From Hyaloperonospora brassicae (Eukaryota > Oomycota > Peronosporomycetes > Peronosporales > Peronosporaceae), in the NCBI GenBank assembly GCA_947650285.1, contig CANTFL010001287.1, positions 186,001-250,000 of the forward strand: a stretch of 64,000 nt of DNA, written 5' to 3'. Position numbers and translations under genes: made by a program. The first letter of the stretch is position 1, and the number at the start of each line of letters is the position of its first letter. Of the stretch, positions 1 to 10,082 are shown in pieces. Below the pieces are notes generated by a model. That model was given only the letters and a program-made list of their open reading frames with translations. It had not been told where the DNA came from and searched no databases.

Positions 1-1105
1 ATACTGCGGTGGATAGCCCGGTCTGTACGTCGTTTAGCTGCATGTTGGATGTCAAGCGTGTCGTAGAGCTCCTGAGCCAGCACGACTCAGGCTTATCTTG
101 TCAATTTGTCTGACTACGATGCGGCTGTCCATGTATGCAGTGTGTGTCGGCCATCTAGTGGAGAGAGCTACACGACGCCGGACCGCGATAGTCCTGACTG
201 GACAGGTCGACTCCGTCGCGTGTGTGAGACTACGACAGCCTCACTGTTTGATGATATCTCAACACTGCAAACATCGTTTGCAATCATTAGGGTGGAGGCG
301 ACCGTGATGTCGGTGGTCAATCGACACTTTTTCGATCAACGACAGCAAACGGGACCTGCGCAAGTACGATCCAACGAGAGAGACGTACGCCAGCCACATA
401 GTCGTGTCCGATCGTGTAAAGGTGCGATCGCGATACAGCTCGTAGATATGTTTGATTGGTTGGAGGGGCAGAATAAGGTGAAGCAAACGGATACGATAGG
501 GTATGCGACCACTCGGTTTACTTCAACTGTAGGACGGTATGAGAAAGCGGAATGCAACAGCTGCTGACGCACTCGCTTTGCCCATGCGTCATAAATGTCT
601 ACGGAAGTAGACTCGATGTGGTAGCTACGGATTTCTTATCCGCTCGTATTTGCTACAGCATAAGAGTCGGATCGACATCTCGTTGGCCTGGGGCTGTATT
701 ACGTAAGCTGACTTTCCGCGTTAGAGCCATCACCTCTTTGTCAAAACCTCCGTACAGTTGCACCATTCTGAACACTCCTCGTACTGAAAACACCATCGTT
801 TGCCTGAGTTTGTGTATCAGAAAGGTCACATACAAATTCCCACTCAAATTGCTCACTTGTGGCCAACAGTTTTTTCCAGACCATACAAAGTCGACGAGAC
901 GCGTGGGACTTTTCTGCCGACAGTCGTCATGAGGGGTGGGTGGGTCTACGTCTGCCAAAAAAGATGCAGGGGAGAGGGGAGGGGGCTTCAAGGACAGGCA
1001 ACAACAGGCGCCACAACTGCACTTGCTCCACGCAGCACACACAGCACATCTTTCCACTCGCCACCGGCCGATCGACCTCCGCCTCAGGACCGCAATCCGT
1101 ACAAA
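1..1105. other. Left-edge intergenic sequence, no supported gene
   Basis: No protein-like reading frame with an ATG start and recognisable domain was found on either strand. The longest open stretches (about 106-567 on +, 259-486 on -) begin at non-ATG codons and have composition unlike the genes that follow. The last few hundred bases should contain the promoter and leader of the AGC kinase. The reading frame of that kinase is open upstream to about position 800, but the translated extension has no kinase similarity and is probably untranslated. Confidence 0.5.
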
Positions 1106-2374
1106 ATGGCCATCGTACTGCCCTTTGCATCGCTGACCTCGAGCCACAGCGCCAGTGTGGTGCTGGCTGTCCAGCAGCCCTTCGCCTCTCACGGCACCAA
1201 AAAACGCCCATTGGCACTCTTTCGTCTCGTAGACGACACGCTCAAAGTCCCCCACGAGGATGACGCTGCAGATCCTGAGCCGACACTTGATCGTCCGTCG
1301 ATCCTCTATGCTGGGAAAGGCCCACACGACAAGGCCATTGACAAGGCCATTGACAAGGTCAGTGTTGACATTGATCCGTACGAGTTGACGCTGCTCACAG
1401 TCGTCGGTCGTGGCACCTTTGCGCGTCAAGTGGCGCTGGCGAAACACAAGAACACAAAGAACCTGTACGTCGTCAAGACGCTTGATAAGCGCGCACTGCT
1501 TCAGCGCAAACAAGTGGTACACACGCTCACGGAGAAAAAGGTGCTGGAGAAACTGGACGGCCACCCGTTTATCGTGAAGCTTTACTCGGCCTTCCAGACT
1601 GAGCGCGACCTGCATTTCGTGCTCGAGTACTGCCAGGGAGGCGAGCTCTTTTTCCACTTGCAACAGCAACACTCGCACAACTTTGACGAACACGCGACAC
1701 GGTTCTACGCTGCAGAAGTGCTGGCTGCTCTGAGTGACCTCCATGCTCGTGGCATCGTTTACCGCGATCTAAAGCCCGAAAACGTCTTGCTGGATGCTCA
1801 AGGCCATGTGAAGCTGACGGACTTTGGCTTTGCCAAGCAGGATATGAAGGCTGGACAGCGCACGTATTCATTCTGTGGTTCACCCGAGTACCTGTCGCCT
1901 GAGATGGTCAAGAAAAACGGCCACGGTATCGAGACCGATATGTGGTCGTTTGGCTGCTTCATTTACGAGCTCCTCACCGGCTCGCCACCGTTCCGATGCG
2001 ACAACATGCTCCGCCTCTTCAGGTTGATTGAGCAGGGGCGGGTATGGTATCCACCCTTCCTGTCGGGTCACGCCATGTCACTGCTCAAGGGCTTGTTGTG
2101 CACCAACCCCGCCGGTCGTCTCACTGCCGCTCAAGCCATGGAGCACCCGTTTTTCAAGCTGTCTCTGGACTGGCGTGAGCTCTATCAGCGCCAAGTCACA
2201 CCGCCTATCGTGCCAGTCTGTCGAGGACGCGAGTCCACCGAGAACTTCGACGAAGATTTTACGACTGCACACGTGGTCTCGCTGAAGCTGCAACCGGGTG
2301 ATGTCCTAAAACGCCTGCGACGTGACGACTGCTCGGGGCCAGTCGCTGGGGCTGACGAGTTCCAGGACTTTTGA
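1106..2374 (+). CDS. AGC-family serine/threonine protein kinase, PKA-like catalytic chain
   Basis: The predicted protein has 422 aa. The kinase domain runs from about residue 90 to 350. Visible motifs are a glycine loop GRGTFARQV, the beta-3 lysine in YVVKTL, the catalytic loop YRDLKPENVLL, DFGFAK, an activation loop SFCGSPEYLSPE (AGC-type, with the phosphorylatable Ser/Thr before CGSPE), and DMWSFGCFIYELLTG. An AGC C-tail follows, with the NFD motif in STENFDEDF. The chain ends exactly in FQDF, matching the C-terminal FxxF that PKA catalytic subunits use as their hydrophobic motif. The family phosphorylates Ser/Thr on basic-directed substrates downstream of cyclic nucleotides or lipids. Oddities: the third loop glycine is Ala and the loop seems one residue longer than GxGxFGxV. 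I chose ATG 1106 because the upstream in-frame ATGs only add low-complexity sequence. Assignment to the AGC group is firm; PKA rather than another AGC subgroup is inference. Confidence 0.88.
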   Translation: MAIVLPFASLTSSHSASVVLAVQQPFASHGTKKRPLALFRLVDDTLKVPHEDDAADPEPTLDRPSILYAGKGPHDKAIDKAIDKVSVDIDPYELTLLTVVGRGTFARQVALAKHKNTKNLYVVKTLDKRALLQRKQVVHTLTEKKVLEKLDGHPFIVKLYSAFQTERDLHFVLEYCQGGELFFHLQQQHSHNFDEHATRFYAAEVLAALSDLHARGIVYRDLKPENVLLDAQGHVKLTDFGFAKQDMKAGQRTYSFCGSPEYLSPEMVKKNGHGIETDMWSFGCFIYELLTGSPPFRCDNMLRLFRLIEQGRVWYPPFLSGHAMSLLKGLLCTNPAGRLTAAQAMEHPFFKLSLDWRELYQRQVTPPIVPVCRGRESTENFDEDFTTAHVVSLKLQPGDVLKRLRRDDCSGPVAGADEFQDF

Positions 2375-2622
2375 ACACTCGATGTTTAGCTGATGGAAGC
2401 GTTTCGTGGCAGCTATGAAAGGACCGCTGAGCAGTTTCATCGCAGTTGCTGCTGAGCTGAGTAAGGCAGATAGATAACTTCGGTCGTGCACGCATCACTG
2501 TGGACGACACATCGTTCAATCGTGTCTCGTATTTCTAAATGTACAAACGTATTTAAGTTGTGCCACAACTTTTCGGTATCGCGTGTTTACCGTGACCCGA
2601 ATTTGTGTCGGCGTCGTTGAAA

Positions 2623-4998
2623 ATGCATGTCTATTTTTCTACGTCAAAAGCTATGGCAGACAAGGACTCTACTCCGGACATCGCAGCAGCGCCTCAGTCG
2701 CCTCCTGCTGAGTCTTCCGACGCACCCGCTTCAGTACCTTCTGATACTACATGTCCTCGACCTCTTTCGCATGAACTGAATCTACACAGTGATGGTGTCC
2801 GTCCACTCGTAGGGCTCGAGCTGCCTGTATATGGCTCTGACATGGTCAAAGTATTGGAGACTGTAGGTGGACTACAGAGTTTGCAAAAAGCACATGAAAC
2901 CAAGAACCAGTTTCTTCCGGTTAAGCTGCGGCCAGTAGAGCCTTCGTGCAAGCCGCTCTTTGCGGACCTGACCAAGACGCAGATGGTGTTGCTGAGGGTG
3001 AAGCGGTCGCAGGTCAACCGACATCGAAGCGAGATGGCAGCCGTCGAGGAGACGAAAGCGAATAGTAACGAACTGGAGAAGTCTACTGCCGATCTCACAA
3101 GGTTCTCAGTCCAAGTGGTGGGGCTGATCAAGGAAAAGTACGTGTGCGAAGGCATGGCGGACTTTCAGTACTTCACCGCCCGGGAGTTCTACCCAACGTG
3201 CAAACCAGACAAAGATGCACTCACTGTGGTGGTAAATGCGACAGAAGCAGTGGAGACAGCGGTGATGAACAGTGCAGTGGTGGAGAACGGTCCTTTGTCC
3301 AGACCGTCGTTGCGACAGAGAGAACTGCAAGACTGTTTGCGACCGTATCTGGCGGTAGAGAATGAAACACAGCTCGAGCTCATTCCCGAAGTATTTTCGA
3401 AGGTAGATCTACCGCTGAAGTATGAGTTCCGCCAGAAGTCAGGGTACCAGCCAACAGCCACTACGAAGAAACCGTCTACTACAATGACGTACCTGAACTT
3501 TCATGACGACACGCCTGCACCTATCGAACCTAAGCCAGAGAAACCTGTGGTGCGACGGAGATCTGTGGGCGTGGATGATAATGGTGTTGATGCACACGTG
3601 ATGGAGATGCTGGAGGATAAACTTGCAGAGAAGCCGGTTTGGCTTCGCTCCAAGTTGTTCAATGGACTGGACGGATGCGAGCGCCGAGCTGCAAGACGTT
3701 TGCTGCGAAAGCTTTGTTACGTATTTGTGGACGGACCCTGGAGAGGGTCGTGGATCAAGATGGGTTACGACCCGAGGTCGATTGAAGTGTCGGATACAGC
3801 GTCATGTTACCAGGTTGTTGAGCTGCGAAACAACCGCGAGCTTATACACTCCAAGGTCACCCATGCTACTAGAAAACGCGTCAAAAAGTTTGCCGGTGCT
3901 AGTTTAGGGAACGCATGTGGGGATGGTGGACACGTGAAAGCTCCGCGAATCGTCAAAGTGACACAAACTTCGGCGCTCGAGAACGCGCAAGCCAGCAAAC
4001 GTCGTCGTAAGGAACGATTCACTCGGGGTGAGACACGGCGCTCCTATCTGGTAGAGCCAACTCTGCCTGAAAGCGCATTTGGCGCAGCACCCACAATCGC
4101 TTCTTCACCTTGCGCAGGGTCTTTGTCATCGACCGTAAACTCGTGCAATGACTGGGAATCGGAGGACGAACAAGACGACAAAGGGTCCGACGCGGAGCAA
4201 GAGAGCGCAAACAATGCAAATCGATTGACTGCATCTGCAAACACAGCTCCGGGGAACAGCGAAAAGATTTTCGAGATATTCGGAGTGCAGCTGTCCAGTG
4301 CCAACGTGTTGTTTCAGCTCGAAGAAATCGATGACGATGAGGTGCGCGAGTGGATTGCTCAGTTCGCAAAGCAGTCAAAGCCATCATTGCTCGGCGGGTG
4401 GTACCCAACACAGATGTTTCTACCGCTACGCGAGATCATTCGACTTCGCATCGCTGCAATGGTAGGCCGATCGAAGGCGGAACTTGACACGAGACGCAAA
4501 CGTCTGGACGCGCTGAAGAAGCAGGCGCTTGCTGAGTATGCGGACAGCGTTCGGTCAGCTAGCAAGGACCAGCCGTCCAGCCGATCCGGCATCGCTTCAG
4601 TATCGGTCACCACACGTGGCAACTTTGTCGAGGCAGCAGCAGTAGCCGAAGATGAGGAGGGGGAGGAGGAGGAGCACGCGTTCGAGAAGTCTCTGATCCG
4701 AGAACGCAGTGCGACGTCCAACGTGGAGAAGCTGTCGGTAGGAACGGAAGCAGAAAAGGCTGAAGAGGAGGACGAGGACTTGGACGAGGACATGGACCTG
4801 CAAGAAGACGACGAAGAGGACAACGATAACGTCAGCGCAGGTCGCTCGCGCGCAGCGTACGACGAAGATGAGGCGTTGGACGACGACGACGACGAAGAGG
4901 AACAGGCAGAGAATGTTGCGGTGGACACGCAGCAACTACCGAACGGCTCTTGTGTTGCTGCCGACGACAAAGTCGAGTCCACCGAGTACTCTTTCTAA
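2623..4998 (+). CDS. General transcription factor IIIC subunit 5 (tau95/Sfc1 family)
   Basis: Predicted protein of about 791 aa, single exon. It is a subunit of TFIIIC, which binds A- and B-box promoters of tRNA and other Pol III genes in the nucleus. An N-terminal tau95 dimerisation region includes FLPVKLRPVEPSCKPLF and LLRVKR. The central DNA-binding signature includes LLRKLCYVFVDGPWRGSWIK followed by GYDPR, the hallmark of the family. A later block, EIDDDEVREWIAQF then LLGGWYPTQMFLPLREIIR, is the conserved C-terminal helical part. The tail (residues about 670-780) is a long acidic run of Asp/Glu, as in fungal and animal homologues. Start: the frame is open from a GTG at 2605, but the first ATG is 2623. 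ATG 2653 (MADKDS) is an alternative with equally plausible context. The stop codon lies inside a minisatellite. Confidence 0.9.
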   Translation: MHVYFSTSKAMADKDSTPDIAAAPQSPPAESSDAPASVPSDTTCPRPLSHELNLHSDGVRPLVGLELPVYGSDMVKVLETVGGLQSLQKAHETKNQFLPVKLRPVEPSCKPLFADLTKTQMVLLRVKRSQVNRHRSEMAAVEETKANSNELEKSTADLTRFSVQVVGLIKEKYVCEGMADFQYFTAREFYPTCKPDKDALTVVVNATEAVETAVMNSAVVENGPLSRPSLRQRELQDCLRPYLAVENETQLELIPEVFSKVDLPLKYEFRQKSGYQPTATTKKPSTTMTYLNFHDDTPAPIEPKPEKPVVRRRSVGVDDNGVDAHVMEMLEDKLAEKPVWLRSKLFNGLDGCERRAARRLLRKLCYVFVDGPWRGSWIKMGYDPRSIEVSDTASCYQVVELRNNRELIHSKVTHATRKRVKKFAGASLGNACGDGGHVKAPRIVKVTQTSALENAQASKRRRKERFTRGETRRSYLVEPTLPESAFGAAPTIASSPCAGSLSSTVNSCNDWESEDEQDDKGSDAEQESANNANRLTASANTAPGNSEKIFEIFGVQLSSANVLFQLEEIDDDEVREWIAQFAKQSKPSLLGGWYPTQMFLPLREIIRLRIAAMVGRSKAELDTRRKRLDALKKQALAEYADSVRSASKDQPSSRSGIASVSVTTRGNFVEAAAVAEDEEGEEEEHAFEKSLIRERSATSNVEKLSVGTEAEKAEEEDEDLDEDMDLQEDDEEDNDNVSAGRSRAAYDEDEALDDDDDEEEQAENVAVDTQQLPNGSCVAADDKVESTEYSF

Positions 4999-5056
4999 CC
5001 TATTTCTGACCCATTTCTGACCCATTGCTGACCCATTTCTAACCCATTTCTGACCA
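4992..5056. repeat. 11-bp minisatellite overlapping the GTF3C5 stop codon
   Basis: Six head-to-tail units of consensus TTTCTRACCCA (4992, 5003, 5014, 5025, 5036, 5047), the last one short by a base. The TAA stop of the TFIIIC subunit is part of the first unit (positions 4996-4998), so the array begins in the last codon and forms the start of the 3' UTR. Confidence 0.9.
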
Positions 5057-5291
5057 TCACTTGCTGAAGCGCGTCACGTTGTCGGTTTGGCGCAATCATT
5101 TGCTTGCAATCGTCAAATGAGGAACAAACCCATCAACATGTTTTTCCTGTGTCTCGGTTCTGTGCACTCGACGCCTCTGTGCTCGTCCAATCGACGTACG
5201 GTATTGGTACCTCGATACCTTTTCAGCCAATCGTAGTCGTCCATTCGCGAAAGCCATACAGCTCTCGTCCAGTTACCAACTGTCGATCGTC
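5057..5291. other. Short intergenic spacer with the presumed promoter of the CRAL-TRIO gene
   Basis: About 235 bp between the minisatellite and the next ATG. No TATA-like or other unmistakable element could be assigned by eye. Confidence 0.4.
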
Positions 5292-7556
5292 ATGGGCGAC
5301 ACTACGAACGGCCTCCATTACGGTCAGAAGCTACGGCTCGTCACGCGCTCGGTCTATGTCGACGAGTCGATTGCGACGACGACCACCGAGCTCGGCATTG
5401 GATACTACGAGAAGAACGGCCGCCACGGGATCCTCAGCTGCGTCCCACCGCTTGGACCGAGTTGCCAGCACCTGTTTGCGGAGGACGAGTTTGTGGTCGT
5501 GCGTCCCAACAGCAAACGCTCGAGCGACGATCGGGTTTTCTATGGCGATCCGCTCGTGCTCGTGAACCAGCACGGAATGGTGTGGAACAATAAGACGGGC
5601 GGGATCACGGGATACGTCGGGCCTCGACCACGCGGTGTCTCTGGCGAAATGTTTGTGTGCTTTACGAGAGTCTCAGCCGATGAAGAGCTGGACAAATGCC
5701 GCAAGCGAGATAAGGGAAACAAACGGGACCAGCTGAAGGCGTCGATTGTGACGTCTGCGCTGTCCATGTCGGGCAGTTTATCGGCGGCGGAGAATTGCAC
5801 AGCCGAAGCAGGTCCAGTGTGCTTCGGTGACTCGGACGTTGCAATCACCGTCGTCGAGTCGAACCGTCACTCGCAGATGTTCAATAAGAGGCTCAGCAAT
5901 TACAAAAAGGCTACGAGCCGTATTGCAGGAGGCTACATTTGCTGCGATGGCAACGGCACCGAGTTGCGGTTTTCTATCTTGCCAGCTAAGCCCAAGATTG
6001 AGCGGATTTCCATGATGGATCGAATCATTACGCCGTATAATTATGGACAGAAGATTGCGTTGCCGCTGGGGCTGCTACGCAGTACTATGAGCGGGAAAGG
6101 TGCAGGGCGGCCAAGCAGGATCGAGCAGAAGGACATCATCTTTCGATGTTCGAATGGAGCGGAAGCTGTGTTGTCAGGGACGCTGTTGCAGCAGAAGGTG
6201 CTGACACATGCCAAGCATCTTGGTACCAATGATGAAGAAATTGAATCGGTTTTTGAGCTGCCCCTTCGGAACGCACCAGGTGTACTGGTCGTGCGTCTCA
6301 CGGGTGTTTCACCTCGGACAAAGCTGTCGGGAAACAACAAACAGCACCTGTCGACGCCCAGGACCAAACGGGGTGTGGCAGTATTGTACTATGTGTCCGA
6401 CCTGCTTCAACTTTTGCCTGTGCCTATTTTTGCGCTAGTCTACGCAGCAATCGCGCGTTTACTTTGGGGCACTCTCAACATGACGGGAGGCGGTTTGCGT
6501 CACGAAATCGCGGTACTGGTTTTGGTAATTCTGCCAGCCATGTACGCTGCGGTGAAGGTAGACCATCCCTTTTCAGCACTATTCCATTCCCCTGTCTATG
6601 AGCCAGAAGTTCATGACACCTCAGACATTGGAGTGGGTCGGGCTAGTGATACGTTGAAGCTCATCGTGAAAGAGTACCGCTTTCTGTCAGCGAGCGGCGT
6701 CAATGCTAACAGAAACGATGGCAAAGTGAAATTTGCACAAGCCCCAGATGTTATGAATGGAAGTACGGTTGAACACTCAAGTGCGACAGCGCTAGAGGCC
6801 ACGGGGTCGATCCCCAAGCGGTTCATCCTTGCCGAAAAGGGTGATCAGGTGAAGGCGCTGGAGAGGTACAATGAAACTACCAAGTGGCGACGCGAGCAAG
6901 GCATTGATTCTATTTTAGAGGAGCCCAACCCGTATTTCAGGATCATCAAAGACAACTACCCGCACTATTATCACAAACGCGGCAAAAATGGCGAGCCGGT
7001 GTACTACGAAAAGCCAGGCAAGATAAATCTGAAAGCTCTCAAGAACGCAGGGCTTACGCTGGACGACTTGATGCACAACTTACTCATGATCACAGAGTTT
7101 TTGTGGCAAGTGATTGAGCAGGACGACAACGGTAAGGGCATTTCCGTTTTGGACGTTGACGGAATCGGTATCTCGGACTTTGCTGGCGAGGCTGTTGAGT
7201 ACGTTCGCAAAGCTGCTTCTCTTTCTGGCAAGCACTATCCGGAACGCTGTGCGTACATTTACGTGATCAATGTGCCATCCTGGTTCAGCATGATTTGGAA
7301 CTCGGTCAAGGGGATGGTGGACGACGTGACTCGTGAAAAGGTTATCATCGTGCGCGGCAAGAAAAACATATTCGAGGCGCTGTCGGAAAGAATCCCAGTC
7401 CACAACATTCCCGTGGAATATGGTGGGACCAGTGACGGCAAGTCTTCGGAGGAAGATCTGCTGTACAGTCTTATGGACTACGTCAACAACAACGAGGGTG
7501 CGCCGGCAATGAACCCGATTGCAGAGATTTTGAAAAGGAAGCCCACTAAGCATTAG
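5292..7556 (+). CDS. Membrane-anchored CRAL-TRIO (Sec14-like) lipid-transfer domain protein
   Basis: Predicted protein of 754 aa from ATG 5292, single exon. The C-terminal part (about residues 505-740) is a CRAL-TRIO module. It has an N-lobe with RFILAEKGDQVKALERYNETTKW, then YYHKRGKNGEPVYYEKPGKI, the strand GISVLDVDGIGISDF, and HYPERCAYIYVINVPSWFSMIWNSVKGMVD ending in VHNIPVEYGG. These are the standard Sec14 signatures for binding a phospholipid or other hydrophobic ligand. Two hydrophobic segments at about residues 366-395 and 404-424 look like paired transmembrane helices just before it, so the lipid-binding domain is probably membrane tethered. The N-terminal ~360 residues are not recognised; they are strand-rich (for example LGIGYYEKNGRHG and GDPLVLVNQHGMVWNNKTGG) and may be a beta-trefoil-like module. 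This domain order suggests lipid exchange at a membrane contact site. Ligand and compartment cannot be read from sequence. Confidence 0.85.
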   Translation: MGDTTNGLHYGQKLRLVTRSVYVDESIATTTTELGIGYYEKNGRHGILSCVPPLGPSCQHLFAEDEFVVVRPNSKRSSDDRVFYGDPLVLVNQHGMVWNNKTGGITGYVGPRPRGVSGEMFVCFTRVSADEELDKCRKRDKGNKRDQLKASIVTSALSMSGSLSAAENCTAEAGPVCFGDSDVAITVVESNRHSQMFNKRLSNYKKATSRIAGGYICCDGNGTELRFSILPAKPKIERISMMDRIITPYNYGQKIALPLGLLRSTMSGKGAGRPSRIEQKDIIFRCSNGAEAVLSGTLLQQKVLTHAKHLGTNDEEIESVFELPLRNAPGVLVVRLTGVSPRTKLSGNNKQHLSTPRTKRGVAVLYYVSDLLQLLPVPIFALVYAAIARLLWGTLNMTGGGLRHEIAVLVLVILPAMYAAVKVDHPFSALFHSPVYEPEVHDTSDIGVGRASDTLKLIVKEYRFLSASGVNANRNDGKVKFAQAPDVMNGSTVEHSSATALEATGSIPKRFILAEKGDQVKALERYNETTKWRREQGIDSILEEPNPYFRIIKDNYPHYYHKRGKNGEPVYYEKPGKINLKALKNAGLTLDDLMHNLLMITEFLWQVIEQDDNGKGISVLDVDGIGISDFAGEAVEYVRKAASLSGKHYPERCAYIYVINVPSWFSMIWNSVKGMVDDVTREKVIIVRGKKNIFEALSERIPVHNIPVEYGGTSDGKSSEEDLLYSLMDYVNNNEGAPAMNPIAEILKRKPTKH

Positions 7557-9645
7557 TCGTTGCCCTTCTTCTAGTTTGCGGTTTGAAAACTGGAGCATCT
7601 CGTGTTACAATCGAACATCTATTATTATTGACTGCTCTCTGTATTCTTAGAGTTTGCTGCAGTGCCAAATCTTGATGGTGAGGTGTCATATTACCGTGCC
7701 GATGTAGCCACTTGACTGTCGGAATTAGCATAGTAAGTGTGACGTGCCGCAAACAAAGAATAAGCAATTGACGTGCCCAACTACAACAACACCATATGCG
7801 AACAAATTCCAACTAGCATGAGACGGGTCAGCTCTTCAGCAAAGCTATATCATTGGAGCACCCTATGAGTGCAGCAAGCCCCTGAGCTGGAAAATAAATA
7901 CTGAACGACGCAACGCTTTTTTCAGCTTGCGCACTATCGTCCGATAAGCAGCGCACAATGAATGCAAATCTATAGATCGATCTGCTAACAAGCTCGTTGC
8001 GTCAACTTTGAGGCCCATTTTCATTGGCCGTCGATCATTGGTCCGTTGATAGAGGTCCCAACGATATGACCTATCAAGGATTCACGCATGACAAGAGAAA
8101 CGTTTCTTGAGCAGTTGACACCAATTTTACGTATCTTACTACAGAACTTGTTAGGTCGCAACTGTAGTCACTCGATCGTTAGACGAGACGTATTGACAAT
8201 CGAATCACGTTTTATGGCTACATACGCCGCAAGGTCAAGCTACTGTCGTGCATTAGCTGTGTCTGCATGTATACTTGTAGAGCGTCGTTGGTGGATACTG
8301 CTCCCCAAAGTGGTTTTTTCGATGAGTGAATGATGCTGTTCATGTTACAAGGAATCGGCACAGAATGGTCTCGAGAAACTACATTACGGACACCCTACGA
8401 AGTCGAGGATACCGATTACCAGCACGCCTTTCAGCACAACGAGACTGACTCGATTTTGCCACTGCAACAACAATAACAATCATCAGATCTGCACTTATGA
8501 TATGACGGTATTCTGTGCACATCGATGAAGTGAAAGCGCAATCATGCATGGAGTGAAGACGAGTAAATACGAAAGGCTTACTTTTTACTACGATAAATTA
8601 AGAGAATCGTTATTTAGCCCCAGTTTTTTTTATAAATTAGCCCTCACCTTCCACAAAGTAATAGATTACGTGGAAATTATGGTCTTTGGTTAATTCTGAC
8701 ATATACGACGAAAACATTCAATAAAATCACAATAACAATCGGGGATCTACAAATGGTATACTACTTGATTGAAGCCTATATCGAATGCTACAGCTGCACG
8801 TGTTGTTCGTGCCGCTGTCGCTTCTTGCCGGCCGTTCCTCGCATGATAGCCTGTCGATCGGCAGATCCTACATCTTTGACGATGCATAGAAGCACTCAAA
8901 ACAGCGGTAACATGCTCAAACTTCGAAGAAGTCGCTGTGTTGAACTCGATGGCCTACCACGCGTGCGCACTTAGCACGAAAATTCGAGTTTCGATCTCCG
9001 GGACTTCCACGATATAGATAAGCAGCACGGGCTTAAACACATCCTCTAACTCATCAGACATCCTCTCAATTGTATTGGCTGTACCAGCCACCAATGCTGA
9101 TCAAAAATGTAGCCGACAGCAGTATCACGTGATGACGAACAGCATGGGCGCAAAGATATCCCGATGTGGATGTCAACAAGCCAACAACAAAATCAAAGCT
9201 GTGGTTAGTTGCACTTCGTCGCGTAAACTTGCACTTAGTCACGGTCTACATACCTTGACAATTTCGGCCATCACAAAGACGCTGCTGGTACTGCCGATGA
9301 GCTGCGCGCAGACCTGCTCCGGAGAATTACCCCCACGTCAGAGAACATGGCACCAAGCTGCATTTGACTATGTCCTGCTGCTTGCATTGCCGCAGAATGA
9401 CAGCAAGCTGGCCTTCACAGGCAAAGTAATTGCCGAACCACTAAATGTAGGTCCTCTGCAACATATAAATTGTCCGATGCGTATGACTGTTGCCACCATA
9501 GTCAGTATTCAATATAGCGTACCTGTAACGGGGCGCTGGTAGCTACGCACTGACAACAGTGTTAGTTAGTGCCCTGCTACCTCACGTACATGTGCAAAGA
9601 GGGAGGCAAACTACGAAGACGATAGAACTTTGTAGTGGTAAAAGT
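7557..9645. other. Intergenic region before retrotransposon copy 1; weak minus-strand coding-like patch
   Basis: No intact gene. Between about 8,900 and 9,440 the minus strand shows short coding-like runs: WFGNYFACEGQLAVILRQCK at about 9,439-9,380, EQVCAQLIGSTSSVFVMAEI ending near 9,256 and followed by a donor-like GTATGT, and ANTIERMSDELEDVFKPVLL near 9,070. They lie in different frames and cannot be joined into one convincing gene. They could be exons of an unrecognised small gene or a pseudogene. The rest of the interval shows nothing recognisable. Confidence 0.4.
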
Positions 9646-9650
9646 AAAAC
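9646..9650. repeat. Target-site duplication AAAAC of gypsy copy 1 (left); right copy at 17626-17630
   Basis: The five bases before the left LTR (AAAAC) are repeated immediately after the right LTR at 17626-17630. This is the 5-bp duplication expected from Ty3/gypsy integrases and shows that the element integrated here as one unit. Confidence 0.93.
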
Positions 9651-10038
9651 TGTAACGGGGCAGCCCGTTACATGATATTGTCACTTAAGGAAAGTGACAA
9701 TAAATAATATAAGATGGATATTCTTTAAACAATATCACCAAAGTGGTGATATTGAAGGGTCGACCAAAGGGTCTGTTCATTGGTTGATATCGTGATGATA
9801 TCAACCCACCAATCGCCGCAAGACGCGCGCAATGAGTGGTGACGAGACGTCACCATACATGCAGTTATATTAGTATAATTGAATTAAGTCAAACGAAGAG
9901 ACAGTAGTTTAAAGACTTAATTTATTAATATAACAGTTCTACTTTTACCCTACCTACGCTTCCTCGCTCGCCACGTGTACGTCCGTCGGGGCACCCAAAT
10001 CCCTTGCGTTAAGTTACGCAAGGGTGTGCCCCGTTACA
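9651..10038 (+). repeat. 5' LTR of gypsy copy 1
   Basis: 388 bp, beginning TGTAACGGGG and ending CCCCGTTACA. It is nearly a string of hairpins: 9651-9672 (9-bp stem), 9677-9701 (10 bp), 9730-9754 (11 bp), 9782-9806 (10 bp), 9837-9855 (7 bp), nested arms 9864-9872/9926-9934 and 9882-9890/9914-9922, and 10001-10024 (9 bp) inside an outer stem 9987-9994/10026-10033. The hairpin at about 9702-9726 is broken here by T9705 but intact in the other three LTRs. Confidence 0.96.
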
Positions 10039-10040
10039 CC

Positions 10041-10056
10041 TGGTAGCACTTCGTAG
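10041..10056 (+). promoter_or_regulatory. Putative tRNA primer-binding site of copy 1
   Basis: TGGTAGCA starts 2 nt after the LTR. These eight bases are complementary to the 3' end of eukaryotic initiator tRNA-Met (...TGCTACCA), the primer of Ty1 and Ty3. The match does not clearly extend further, like the short 8-nt site of Ty3. Identity of the tRNA is inference. Confidence 0.6.
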
Positions 10057-10082
10057 TCCTTCCAAGGACCACATCATCCAAC

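Noticed and set aside
106..567. 153-codon plus-strand ORF near the left edge
   Set aside because: Begins at TTG, no domain, no neighbouring splice-consistent extension that I could verify.
653..1744. 363-codon minus-strand ORF opposite the AGC kinase
   Set aside because: Shadow of the kinase gene in reverse; composition without domain, and the kinase motifs on + are unambiguous.
4359..4982. 207-codon Ser-rich ORF on the minus strand
   Set aside because: It is the mirror of the acidic Asp/Glu tail of the TFIIIC subunit (GAG/GAC runs read as CTC/GTC on the other strand); no independent support.
9075..9542. 155-codon plus-strand ORF before copy 1
   Set aside because: Begins at TTG and lies opposite the coding-like minus-strand patches; protein-like content is better on the minus strand.
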